NCBI GenBank assembly: GCA_013398015.1
Contig: VZRR01004510.1
Span: 423,070-487,069, forward strand
Direction: 5' to 3'
DNA: 64,000 nucleotides
Source: Oreocharis arfaki
Taxonomy: Eukaryota > Chordata > Aves > Passeriformes > Paramythiidae
In this document: positions 52,850 to 64,000 of the stretch, one piece after another
How positions within the stretch are numbered: position 1 is the stretch's first letter
Layout: the number at the start of each line of letters is the position of its first letter
Position numbers and translations under genes: made by a program
The notes under the pieces: generated by a model
The model's database searches: none
The model's input: only the letters and a program-made list of their open reading frames with translations
What the model was told of the DNA's origin: nothing

Positions 52850-53039
52850 ACTGGTTTGCTGCAGCTGCAGATGACCTNCCCCCTAAACAAAACAGATCTG
52901 AACTGAGCCAAGGAAACAAAAATGTATTGTTCCTCGCAGATGGAAGCGAGTGTCGCCTAGGTAACCAGATTAATCTCCTTTTTCGCTCCCTTCCTCTCTT
53001 GTAGTGCGGTAATCGGTGGGCTCTTTTCACAAAAAAGCC

Positions 53040-53810
53040 AGCCTCAAAGCTGGGGCTCTAACTAGGTTCCTAATTAGCTGCAATTTACAATGAAGACAAC
53101 ATGATGAGATAATAGAAATTTGCAAAATAATGACATACCTCAGCAAAATATTCCTCCTCCTAAGAACCATTTTTATACAAAAACAATAAAGAGGGCCCTT
53201 CTAAAGCAAAGCTGGAAAATGGTGGTGTATTATGTGACACAGAACATTATTGTTCGCCTCTTGTTCCCCCAATCAACAGCTTATTGTTTGGCATCTTAAA
53301 TAAAAATGACTCAAATACAGGCCACATAATGATCTCCATTGCGCTAATACACTGTATATACAGAGTAGTCAAAAATGTACTCAAGCCAAGGCCAGTGGGG
53401 CTGATAAAGTAGCAGGGCCCAGAAAGGTAATTTACAATACAATGCACTAACTATTATTGCTGGCCTTAATCACACGTATCTTCCTGATTTCTGTCAGGAT
53501 GCACTCTGACATCAAAAAAGGGCACTTGAATGGGGCGCAGCCAGTTAATGAAATATGATGGCTCGCATTTGTTTTCATGTGGTGGTTGGCTCAAACGAGG
53601 CAGCACCAGACTGTTAGCCAACAGTCTTCCCTTGTGCGACATCAAAGGCTGCCATTGATGGCAGAGAGGGAGGGCGCGGGCAGGGGGATGGTGGGGAGAC
53701 AGCACCAAGGGAGGAGCGCCGGGCAACTCAAAGGACCATTAAATCCTAATCTCTACCTTATGTCCAAAAGAGGAGAGAGGGGAAACAGAGCGGGCCGGGG
53801 CTGACCTGCC
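53040..53810. promoter_or_regulatory. Candidate long conserved noncoding element
   Basis: About 750 bases have complex, repeat-free composition with many short factor-like sites: homeodomain TAATTAG at 53071-53077, CAATCAACAG at about 53270-53279, and TTGGC with GCCAA (53586-53590, 53617-53621). There is no convincing open frame. A perfect 8-bp inverted repeat, AGACTGTT / AACAGTCT, lies at 53608-53627. The texture resembles deeply conserved enhancers near developmental genes, but I cannot align it to any other genome. Confidence 0.35.
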
Positions 53811-55935
53811 CCTGATTCCAAGGGGAAGGAGTGTCAGCACCTCTAGCATGCGGTGCAGGACAGGCACGGCCTGCACGCCACTGCTAGAATTGGGCATTTG
53901 GCTGCACAAGGCTGACTGGTCATTGCAGACATGGGGAGTACATTCCTGCTAGAGCAGAGTTCAGGGCAGTTTGGTCTCAACAGAAAGATTTCACAAATAG
54001 CAACAGATTGTCTAAAACTATCAGGAAGAACAGCAGCATCAAAAGTCATTCTTTATTTTATCTCTGGGCTCATCAGTGTTGACCAGTGCAGCTGCAAATA
54101 TTCAAGATGTACGGATCTTTGAGGATTGTCCCTCAAATAAATGCAACTATGGCCACTTTGGACAAGGATAGAAAAGCATTATCACGCACCCTGACCTGGT
54201 CTTTTGGTTCCTGAGTACAGCAAGAAGCCTCATTTCCTTCACAGAATAATTGAAAGGAATCAGTAATGTCATATTATACAGAGCAAGCCAACTGCTGAAA
54301 ACTGCTGATAGGATACGTGGCTTTAGCAAGGTCCTGCAAGACAGTTTACAGTGAGGGTTAACCACCGCAAGAAGCACTGTATTCCAATGCCATCTGTTTA
54401 TACAACTTCTTTCATCTTTCAGGATCTCAAAGCACTAAAATGGTATTGTAAGTTTGCTGAAGAGAGCCCCTGAATACATCAATGCTGAACATTATGCTGT
54501 GCAAGAATAAGGAAAAGAAGATTTTAGAAGTACCTCAAATATACCACTTCAAATGACCACTGCCATGAGGTTTAAACAGGAGACAACACAGACTGGGCTT
54601 TGGGGTTTAAGATGTTATTCAAAACACTCACGTAAGAAACACATGGGGGTACACATTGATCCTTTAGAAGTGTAATGTGACACCTTTAAATCAACAAAAG
54701 TGAACATTCAAACAATAATTTTTTAAAAAAGGGGCATGCAGATTTAAGACACAGAACAGTAGTGAAAATAGATTTCAATTCTAGAATTGTGTCTGCTATA
54801 AACAAACACACCTTGGTCTGCAAAGATTTCTAGAAAAAGGAGAACAAGGTGGACAAATGTGAAGCATTCAGTCTTTAAATAGAAATAAACAGTAAAAAAT
54901 GGTCAGATTCTCATGTGCTTAATCCTATTCTCTCCATGCAAAGTGTGATTCAGCTGCAGAATAAGGTGTCATTTAATGTAACTGCATTAAAACTGGTTCT
55001 GAAAAACAAAATAATACATAAAGTACTTGAACTGCTTGTCAGGCAGCCCTACTCCAACTAATGCTGAGCATCTTCTTATCCCATTGACTTCTCCCAGCAC
55101 GGGAGCTGGCAATCTACCAGAAGTATGCTGATACACAGGATCAGGCAGCACCTAAGAAAAGAGCAGGAAAGTGCAGAAAATGGCTTTGAACATGTGAACC
55201 CAATTCAGTGTAAATCCTGTGTTGACATTATTGATCATAGAAGTCACTAGTGCTTCTTTGCACCAACTGAAAGCCAGATCTAAAGATTTGTGTTAGCTTG
55301 CTTTTTGTTACCACATACTAGATAGGTTTCTATAGAAGGCTGAATATAGCCTGTTCCTTTCAGGCTCATCTGAAAAAGCAGACCCAGTTTACAATTTAGA
55401 TTTCTAAACACAGAAATAAGCTTTTTACCTGGAACATTTTTCTCCTTTGGAGCTTACACCCTAGTTTTGCTTTATCTATCTAGAGGTTTTATCATTGCAT
55501 GCTTAGATAATCCTGTGTGGAACAGCCTCCACACTGAGAATTCAGAAAAGTGGGAACAGTGTTGCTGCCTTGTATATCCCGTGCCAGAGTCGGAACAGCA
55601 GCTCTGTATCTGCAGCCTGGTATGATTAACACCAGCTTGCCATTTTATACAGAAAACATTAGCTCTCCCAGCTCCTTGGATGGATGAAATAACTCAGTAA
55701 GAGTTAGTTTCCCGCAATTACGGAGCTCTATCATATATTGCAGGTGCACAATACAAATTGAATTCAATCGGATTTCTGTATATTCAGCATCTGAAGGTTT
55801 GGGAGCCTAAATATTAAACTTTTCTCCACAACAATCCTATCCAATGCACTATACTATAGGAGGTCAAAACAATGGGCGTAAGCCTGCAATATGAATCCTG
55901 TTATCCTCCTGTTATCCCTTTCCTTCTTTTCTTGG
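53811..55935. other. Noncoding DNA, no gene recognised
   Basis: Unique sequence with short unrecognised open frames. Nothing specific seen. Confidence 0.5.
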
Positions 55936-55945
55936 TTTTTTTTTG

Positions 55946-55980
<35 letters not shown>
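55936..55980. repeat. Long poly-T tract
   Basis: Nine T, three G, then 33 uninterrupted T (55948-55980). It could be the poly-A tail of a minus-strand retrocopy, but no AATAAA signal lies on the minus strand within about 30 bases and the sequence to the right is not recognised. A plain homopolymer is more likely. Confidence 0.95.
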
Positions 55981-55984
<4 letters not shown>

Positions 55985-56690
55985 AGAAGAACTGTTTGTG
56001 TAAATAAATGTTGCAAGGCAGGACACTCAGTATATTTCCTTTTCTAGCATCCCAAGTGTCTGGCACAGACTGTGTTATCCAGGACCTATCTGCGATCATC
56101 TGCACCATTCCCCCGGAATAGCACATGTGCCCTTGTGGCCTTGAATGGCTCCCACAATACCAATTTACAAATGGCTTTTGAAAATCACTCAAACATCCTT
56201 CAGTGTGAGCAAAATCTGGTGTGCAACACAACTGGCTCGCCTTTATTTTATGACGATCATTACCACTCCCAGGCTTTGGGAAGCTTGGTGTGTGTCAGCA
56301 CATTTCTTTAGCATCTCTGATAGCCTTCAATCTTCCTGCCTTTTCTATTTTTGAACCAGTTGCAAACAGCAAGAAAAACTGCATAAACCATTGGGTTCAT
56401 GCAGGATACAAGAAAATCCATGCATCTAACTTAAGTTGAATGCTCTCCAACTCTACTCCTCCTTCTCTTGCCCCTGCCCCCCAGGGGAGGTGGGACGAAT
56501 GGTTTAAATAAATAACCAAAGGCTTCAGTTGTACAAGCTCTTGAGCCGTTAGAGCTCTGAGTCCTCGGTGCTCCAGCCCCAACCTCCCCCACCCCTGCAC
56601 ATGCACACATGTAACACATATAGAAAAGAAATACTCCCAGCCTGGCATTAACAATGTTCATTCAGTGCTCTTTACTTAAAGGAAGAAAAC
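55981..56690. other. Noncoding DNA, nothing specific seen
   Basis: Unique sequence between the poly-T tract and the next candidate element. Open frames up to about 85 codons occur on both strands, with no recognised product. Confidence 0.5.
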
Positions 56691-56749
56691 AATTAAGTGA
56701 AACCTTGAAGTAATCTCATTCTGCCTATTTAGCCTCTTCATCCCTCAAT

Positions 56750-57070
56750 GTGTGGTTAGTAAGTGTTGCAATCAGGGGCTAAGGCCTGCTATCATTCGGC
56801 CTTAATTAAAAAAGACACAAGCAGTGGAGCTGTGAATTAGAAATGTAATAACGCGCTACCCCTGATTAATTCGAGGCTCATGTTGGATTAATAACTCCAA
56901 ACAAAGAACAAAAGGAAATTGTTATGCGAATTGCAGTCCTCCCAGGCCAGACAAAGGTCAACTCACAGGATTTCAATTTCATCCGGAGTCGCTTAATCAA
57001 CTCCCTCGGAAGGAAGACCATATGCAGTCCTGAAAGCTACCCATTGTAGTCGTGTTGTCACTGGACCTGA
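56750..57070. promoter_or_regulatory. Candidate conserved enhancer with SOX:POU composite site
   Basis: This repeat-free block has dense factor-like sites: TTAATTAA near 56804-56811, GATTAATTC near 56863-56871, GGATTAATAA near 56885-56894, SOX-like AACAAAGAACAAAAGG at 56899-56914, the composite ATTGTTATGCGAAT at 56918-56931 and a nuclear-receptor half-site AGGTCA at 56955-56960 within ACAAAGGTCA. Together these suggest a developmental or neural enhancer. Function and conservation are inferred from motif content only. Confidence 0.4.
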
Positions 57071-57109
57071 GAGACAGCACAGAGATAATCCCAGCTATTC
57101 CCCATCTTT

Positions 57110-57174
57110 TCTCCTTCTCGTCTGTTCCTTTTCTTTTTCTTTTTCCAGTTTCTTTTTTCTTTTTATTTTCCTTN
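57110..57174. repeat. Pyrimidine-rich tract ending in an undetermined base
   Basis: A CT/T-rich stretch runs up to a single N at 57174. It is low-complexity sequence. Confidence 0.8.
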
Positions 57175-59345
57175 GGGCTAATGATTAAGGAATAATCTGA
57201 AGTCAGGACAGGATAGTATCTGTGGGAAAGTGGCTTTTGTGGCTGCTGCCCTATGGAAGCATCCTGGTTCTCACTCTCCATGCAGCTGCAGAGGTAGCTC
57301 CTCATTTTGGGGGGGTCCTCTGTGGCAGCAGCAGAAGCCACAAACTGCTGTCTTTCATTCCACACCACACAGTCACTTACAACAAACAGCGCTTGGGGGT
57401 AGGGGTGTAAAACAGGATGTTTAGGACACATTCAGTACGCTGCCTACATCTTAATGCAGAGGTCTTTTGGAGATGTTAGCTGAGGAAGAAGGATATTACT
57501 AGTCTGAAAACCTATCTCTGACCAAAACTAAGCCACAAAGAATAAAATCCCATATTTTCTTGCTGTTGACACCCCCAATGAAATGATGATGGAGCAAAAC
57601 AGCCCTCAGTTTTCATGATCTTAGATATACTGTCTCTCCAGTGAGCAGGAACAGAGCATATCCCCCTGGTACCACGGAACATGACTTCTCAAGTAACTCA
57701 TATGGCAGAGCATTTTACATGGACTGCACAGTTATTCTTTATAAAGAAAAAAGGAAAGTTCAGGTCTGCTTAGGAACCTGGCACCTCATGCCAAAAGCCA
57801 GCCTATAGAAATGAAAAAGGAGCAAGAAAGAAGCTTCAGGGTGGGGACCTGCAACAAGGTGTTCATTCCCACCCTCATTGCCTTCCGAAAGGGCTCTGCC
57901 CATCAGCTCAGTAACATCAGTTTGCCACACAGCTGCTAGCAGCTGGCTCAGCCTGGATGGGGCAGGTACCCTCTCTCACCTAGATCCCTGTTGTTTGTAC
58001 ACATTTCAAAAGGCAAACTAGAATGTCTCAGGGTTTAATTAATTGGGGGTTTTTGTTGCGTATTCTGTAACAGCAACACAGTTCAGGACCAAATTTACTG
58101 TCCCCAGGAATCGGCTTCAGGAAGGGGCCAAGAGCCAACAACACTTCCCACCTCGATGGAGACATCTTGTTTAACTCAAACAAATCTCTCCTGATTTACA
58201 TGGAAATGAGATACAAAGATTCAAGCAACAGTTCTCTTTTAATCTTGAATTCTAGTTCAAATAATATTCTGTATGTGAATTCTTCGGTGTAGGATTGCTG
58301 GCAAATGCACTAGGACTCTCTGACTTGACTTTGCCAAGAGATACCTTAAAGCCCAATAAAACTATACAAAACCTGGTACTAGTACCTGGCACTGCATCAG
58401 TAGTTTCCAAACCTGCAGGCACTGAAGAACACGAGTTATGATTGGGATATTAAAACACCTTGGGAAATGCAGATGCAGATTCTGTAAAAATCTCTTACCT
58501 GTGTTAGGTGCTGGAATAAAACTGCAGGTCACTCGGTGAGTTTTAAAGAAGATCCTGTTCTGACTTTCAGCTTGGGATCATCTCCATTAAGTTCTGTCAC
58601 AAACTACACTTGGTCCTCTTTCCAAAGGGCTGCTCACACAACTGCTGCCTCTGAATTAGCTGTTAGAGGGGAAGAAGCGGTTTGTGAATTGCCCAATTCT
58701 AAAGCCCTTTCCTACTTAGAAATATTATAGTTTTAAATATTAACCCCATACATGACTATTTAACTTCTCTGATGCTTTCCTTTTAAGTATCTGTACTGTC
58801 TTGCTTTACATATTGATTTCTTAGCATGCAACCAAAAATTAAGATGAAATACCTACTGTGCCATGGAAAAGGAGAGTCAAATACTAAGAAACCCTTCTGC
58901 CCGTGTTATACCACGTCATTAAATCCAAATTACATGGAATGCAAATTCTGTTAGAAATGAATCTCTCAAGCATTCCACCAGCTCCAAAACGTATTCAAAA
59001 ATAATTTTTGAAATCTGTTACTATTAGAAGCTCAGCAACAAATTAACTTCCGTGCACTACCAGTTATTTTAGCTACTTCCACTCTTCAGTGCAAAAGTAA
59101 AATGAAATTTTTAAGTGTGCAGCTCCAGACTTTAGCCCATGTAGCCCATGTATCCATCTGTCAAAGAAGGAAAATTGTGCACATATGCCTGTAAGAATAA
59201 GAGGAGGACAAGATTTCCCTTCCCATTCATGTTTAAAGCTAGTTAAGCTTGTAGCTTTCACTCTAATGGGAGAAAGACTGGTTGTACTTTCCTCGTGTAT
59301 TCTGATTACTAAAGAGCAAATAAGTTTTCTCTCCAGGAGTGAAAG
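57175..59345. other. Noncoding DNA, no gene recognised
   Basis: Unique sequence with short open frames. No exon or repeat family recognised. Confidence 0.5.
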
Positions 59346-59760
59346 AATCACAGAATCATTTAGGTTGGAAAAGACCTCTGAGATCATGAAGTCCAACCTT
59401 TGATCACCACCATGCCAATTTGACCATGGCATTAAGTACCACATGCAGTCATTTCTTGAACGCCTTCAGGGACGGTGACTCCACCACCTCCTTGGGCACT
59501 TGGGCAGTCCAGGCTAATGTTTAACAACCCTTTCTGTCAAGAAATTCCTCCTGATGTCCAACCTGGACCTCCCTTGGTGTAGCTTAAAGCCATGTCCTCT
59601 GGTCCTGTCACTGTTGCCTAGGATAAGAAGCCGACCCCCACCTGGCTACACCTTGCTGTCAGGGAGTTGTAAAGAGTGATAAAGTCCGTCTGAGCCTCCT
59701 TTTCTCTTGGATAAACAACTCCAGCTCCCTCAGCCGTTCCTCATAGGACTTACTCTCTAG
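59346..59760 (-). mobile_element. CR1 LINE 3' fragment, 5'-truncated
   Basis: The left end, AATCACAGAATCATTTAGG, followed by TTGGAAAAGACCTCTGAGAT, is the reverse complement of a CR1 3' end. The match continues through the CR1 3' UTR and reverse-transcriptase end (GATGTCCAACCTGGACCTCC near 59553-59572). The copy is truncated at about 59760. It is from a different CR1 subfamily than the copy at 35981, judging by its end sequence. Confidence 0.95.
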
Positions 59761-62700
59761 TTAGCACACACCCAGGAATTTTTTAGGCTCTCACTTCACA
59801 GTGCTAGTCCCCAGGTCCAAGAGATGACATTATTCCTCTCAACACAGGACATGCACCTCTCACTGGTGAATTGTGTGCAACTAAACACAAGACAAAAGCT
59901 GATGGGTTAAGAAAAAATGGCTCACCACAGTGATGAAATACATCCACTGCTATAGTAATGCCACAAAAAAGGGCACTTAGGACAGCTCTCTTCTGCTTTC
60001 TACAGAAGAAGACAGAGTCAGGGGCGTCTGCTCTCTCCTCGCCCAAATGCCAGCACAGACCAGGCATGAAGAAGTTCCTATAGCCTACATCAGATGATAA
60101 CCTACAAATCTGCTGAAGATGAGAAGGAAAAGAATTTATTTAAGTGGCTGCAGACCCAACCAGCCCCCACTACCAAGTCTGGCACATGAATTCTGAATCT
60201 TGAAATCAAACTTTGCCCATCTTCATAGCTGCTGCACACACAGCTGCGAAAAACAACTTCCAAGGAGCTACACCTGATGGGACAGGCATAGCCTAAAATA
60301 TTCCCCGTTCCACTTTGAGCACAACTGCCTCCCTCTCTGACACAGCTACACTGAGGCAGGTGGGAAGACAAGGCAAGCCCTGGGTAAGCTACACCTGGGG
60401 ACCAGCAGACTCCCCTGTATTCCTACGCAATCCCTCAAAATTGAAAGTGGTTTAGAGCCCATCCCACTCTCCTTGCTCCTCTTAGTTATCTCTAAAGACG
60501 TATGAATTTTTATAAATCCCAAAGCACCAACAACAGGCAAGCATTGAAAGCTGCCCTCAGCTTGACTTGTTCTTTTCTTTGTGGCAATAATCTCAGAGCT
60601 GTGTACCTGTATCTTTAAGCAAATAAAACAACAAATTTCCCTGATTTTACTTAACATTTTTTCTAATCCTCTCCCTTTACTTAGGAGCTGCCTCTTTCTC
60701 TTCCCTTCCACTCAAACAAGCCACCAGTGAGAAACATTCCTCCTCTGTAGCTCTTACTAAGTGTGCAAGAGCTTTCACGTATCTTTACCTCACTGACCCT
60801 TCATCTCTTTTCAAATCACAGATAAGAAACAACATTTTCTTATCTTGCTAAGAACTGGGAACACTTTCCACTTCTATTACAGTGTTTGCCACACCTATTA
60901 AACACTCTAAGAGTCTGCATGAAAAAAATTGTGCATAAATATGGTAGTCCTCTGATAGATTCCAAGCAACCAGTTTTTCAGTGGATAGTGTTCCAAACTG
61001 TACTGCAAGCAAGCAGCTTTGTCAAAAGATTAAACATGATGGGATGTGCAGAGAAAACTGGTTATGTCAAGCCCATTTGTCTCTCCCAAAGAAAACCAAG
61101 CCAAACAACCAAAGATAATGTGGATTCTTCTATTCACCTTACCAAAATGCCACTTCCGTTAGATAAAATCAGGACACAGCAAATTAGGTTTCACATCTGG
61201 ATAATTTTCCCAAAGAAGTCCAGCACCTTTGTTTAAGCTCAACTGCACATCATTTCTCAGAGTTGCTGGGTAGTTGCTGCTCTCCCTCTCAGAGGTGGCT
61301 GCTCCTCAGTACTGGTTGGCATTAAGCAGGGCAAGACATAATTTCCTTGAAAGATGCAGCTTTCATTCCAAGACACAAAAATATCTCATGAAACAATTTT
61401 TTTCTTTTCATTTTTGGCCCACTTTAATGGTAATTATGGGGATTGCCAATTATTGTTATAAATCGAGAAATACAGCAGCAACATCCTTGTAAAAGAATCT
61501 ATAATACACTTTCACAAAGTTACCAGGAATCTTATCTAATTCTTCATTACTATGATGAGATAGTACATAAAAGAGTAAGACTAAGAGTCTATTCATGTTA
61601 TGTAAACCTGGAAGAAGTTCCAAAAGCTTAAAAGAATTGGATCCCATAAATAATTTCACCTTTGCCTTTTTTTTTTTTTAAATTTTCTTGTGAAATCTGT
61701 CTCCTTTGCTTTGATGCCTTTGATTGAAAGACATTGTGTAAATGACTCACATTTGCACAGCTCTGAAACACGAACACCAGCAAAAGCCAAAACACACAAT
61801 TTAGTGTATTTGCTTGCTGACTAAACACTTTTCCTTGTATCTCTCTTTGCTTGGAGGGTAAACTGCTAGTTTCAAAGCTGAATGACTGCGTCAGTGAATT
61901 GGGTAGCAGACTACTCGTACAGTGCTATAATTAAGGGATCTTAGTTCTTAAACAATGCTGATAAAACAGAAATCCCTCTCCCTTTTTTCTGGATTACCTT
62001 TAGAACTGAAATCAGAGCACGTTAAATGAATAATAATTTGCACCTTCTGTGAATGATAAAAGATTGAATCAAATTTTAACTAGACTCTATTTGTAAATCC
62101 CTCAGGATGACATAATTATTATTCAACACATACTTTAATTAGCTGTACACATCTATTTCATAGTATTTAACAGGTTTAAACAGCTTCTATTGTCTGATGA
62201 ATGGATGTTCCATTCTTATCAAAATGGAAACAATTCTGAATTTCCTAAACTGAAGGAAATCTGCTGACAGAAGCTAAGAAATTACCTGGAAATTACTGTA
62301 CCTATAGTCAAATAGGTTTTGGCTGGGTTTGTTTGGTTTTTTTCATTTTAAAACTTATTTCAAATCCACCAATGGTACAAAGCATTGACAATACACTGAT
62401 GTAAATTATTGTTGCTGCTGCTTCTTTCCTTTTAATGAAAAAAGGTCATAGTTGCATTGTCTGGTGAAAAGAAAAATCTATTCAAAATTTTGCACAGAAT
62501 TTGAAATTAATACAAGCCAGGCTCGGACACGATTTCTTTTCCTGGTTTGGATTACAGCATATCCTCACCTCTAGAAAGCACTGCCTTCATTGCTCCATCA
62601 TGGATCAGAAACAGGCTGAAATTTGGCAAGCCATGCCTTCAGGTGAAACTGAAGAATTAGCATTTGAGACATTGGTGCTCACGTTGTGTAACAGCAGGTA

Positions 62701-62826
62701 CTTGCTCAACTGCAGAGGCTGTTCTTAAAACCAGTGGGATATGCAGAACAACAAGGCTTGGTCATGCAGCTGCCACGAGCTGAGCCTTAGTGCAAATCAC
62801 AAGCACAACCTTCCCTAAAATCAGAC
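59761..62826. other. Noncoding DNA, no gene recognised
   Basis: Unique AT-rich sequence between two CR1 fragments. Short open frames only. Nothing specific seen. Confidence 0.5.
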
Positions 62827-62955
62827 AATCCCAGAATCTTACAGGTTGGAAAAGACCTTGAAGGTCATTGAGTCCAATCATTATCCTAACACTGCCAGGT
62901 TCACTGCTAAACCACATCCCAAAGCGCCACATCCACCCTTCTTTTAAATATCTCC
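62827..62955 (-). mobile_element. Short CR1 LINE 3' fragment
   Basis: AATCCCAGAATCTTACAGG, followed by TTGGAAAAGACCTTGAAGGT and GAGTCCAATCATTATCC, is the CR1 3' end in reverse. The fragment fades after CTCCAGCGATG at about 62955, so only about 130 bases remain. Confidence 0.9.
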
Positions 62956-64000
62956 AGCGATGCTCAAGCAAATGAGAATGACAGTGATGGTGTGCAGACA
63001 CATCTGCACATGGCATGTTTTCATATTTTGTTAAACCTCCCCAAGTGAGATTAAAATGTTTGTTTAAATACTTATTTTATACTCTGTGTCATTTGCTTCC
63101 TGTTCTCTTTAAAGTATAATGCTAAAGACAGCTGACTGTTCAGGCAACTCACTGTTCCCAGGGCCAAATCCAAATGAAGATAATTGCACCCAGGGAAATT
63201 ATGGAGGCTGAGCTGCGGGAGAGGAAAACGCAGGACTAGAAGTGCTTTGCTCTCCCAAACATGTTGGTTTTACTGGGATCACAGAGAAGCCACGACCTCC
63301 ATAGCCATAGTAAGGGAGCACTGCCAGGACCTAAGAGCCTACGGAAAGGGAAAGACCAAGCACACTGCTCTAGCAGAGGAGAAACTAAACAACTTGAGAA
63401 GAAAGTCTGAAAGATATTTTAGGTACTACCCTTCCCAACTACCCAAAAGTCATCAGACCAGACTTAAAGTCCTAAGATTTACCATAAATAATAATCCTCA
63501 GAAACAAACAAACAAACCCCCTAAACCATACACAGATGCCTTCGAATGCATTTCAGATCCTTTTGTTTTATCTTTCTCTTACTTCTTTAGGCTGCCCTCA
63601 TGTCATATTTTCAAGTTTTTCACTGCAATTCCTTGTAGCAACAATGTATTTTTTTTTTATAAGTGGAGGTAGAGATTCTTACACATTCATATTATCTCAT
63701 AACAGGGCTTTGTGAGACTTGTTACACATTGTAAGCTTTACGATAAAATTGCAGACATTGTGTTGGGAAGATAATTTGTTTTGCCCCTGAAACAGAATCA
63801 AGTAAAACGAAATAAAAATAAACTTATTCAGTTGGGAATGCTACTTGTTTCATAGTTATATTTCTTCTACTGTGTATGATGAAAGTGTAAATGCCCAATC
63901 ATTAAAAATTAAAAAGATATGGATCACTCAAATGTATCAATCTGATCCCTTATCTTTCTCAGCAGATCTAGGGATGGAGGAGGGAAAAAAAAACGGGGGG
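62956..64000. other. Noncoding DNA to the end of the window
   Basis: Unique AT-rich sequence. A plus-strand open frame of about 162 codons (63184-63672) starts at a non-ATG codon and resembles no known protein, so it is treated as chance. The window ends in an A run followed by a G run. Confidence 0.5.

Noticed and set aside
52623..53030. Minus-strand frame rich in arginine and glutamate
   Set aside because: It is the translation of the CT/AG repeat and contains an undetermined base.
55948..55980. Poly-T as the poly-A tail of a minus-strand processed pseudogene
   Set aside because: No polyadenylation signal on the minus strand nearby and no recognisable gene sequence to the right.
63184..63672. 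162-codon plus-strand open frame
   Set aside because: It starts at a non-ATG codon, has a low-complexity lysine/asparagine/proline stretch and resembles no known protein; best explained as chance.
1..64000. CRISPR array, operon, phage or tRNA/rRNA genes
   Set aside because: No regularly spaced direct repeats, no compact gene strings and no recognisable structural RNA were seen; the repeat content is that of a bird nuclear genome.

Overview
This is a vertebrate, almost certainly avian, nuclear genome window, most likely intergenic or intronic. The evidence is the repeat content. Three fragments have the conserved 3' end of the bird/reptile LINE CR1 on the minus strand (35981-36468, 59346-59760, 62827-62955). 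A decayed CR1 tail lies on the plus strand (49226-49365). A near full-length solitary LTR of the bird ERV type that begins TGTCCTGGTTTTGGCTGGGA sits at 45741-46243. A degraded hAT-like DNA transposon lies at 31423-31699. Base composition is AT-rich, with one strong CpG-rich block and microsatellites. I see no bacterial-type operons, ribosome binding sites or compact genes. The LTR type suggests a neoavian rather than a galliform bird, but that is inference from memory of repeat families.

No protein-coding gene can be called with confidence. The longest open frames (about 145-168 codons) are close to the longest expected by chance in six frames of 64 kb of AT-rich DNA, and none resembles a protein family I recognise. 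Two are recorded as doubtful open frames (30622-31125, 41548-42027). The first opens directly after an AG acceptor-like dinucleotide and encodes two hydrophobic stretches followed by a basic stretch.

Layout. 1-13.9 kb: AT-rich noncoding DNA with homeodomain-core-rich blocks (about 10.2-10.53 kb and 11.85-11.96 kb) and a small GC/CpG-rich patch (8.93-9.18 kb). 13.94-16.08 kb: a CpG island, interrupted by a 291-base assembly gap (14651-14941). This is the best promoter candidate and starts with a 20-bp tandem repeat carrying CRE-like half-sites. A CpG-bearing block with a TATAAA follows at 16.5-16.8 kb. 16.8-45.7 kb: mostly featureless AT-rich DNA with microsatellites, hairpin-forming inverted repeats, the hAT remnant, one CR1 and an isolated GC-rich, CpG-poor block (28.0-28.3 kb). 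45.7-52.4 kb: the solo LTR, a near-perfect 21-bp inverted repeat (47158-47212) and the decayed CR1. 52.4-53.8 kb and 56.75-57.07 kb: sequence that looks like strongly conserved noncoding regulatory DNA, with a palindromic nuclear-receptor motif (52654) and a SOX:POU composite motif (56918). 57.2-64 kb: ordinary sequence with two CR1 fragments.

The overall picture, a CpG-island promoter beside a long gene-poor tract with candidate enhancers, is typical of the surroundings of a developmental transcription-factor gene. I could not identify that gene. I found no evidence for a novel genetic system. The observations most worth checking are the composite motif, the nuclear-receptor motif, the long inverted repeat, the CRE tandem repeat and the 30.6-kb open frame.
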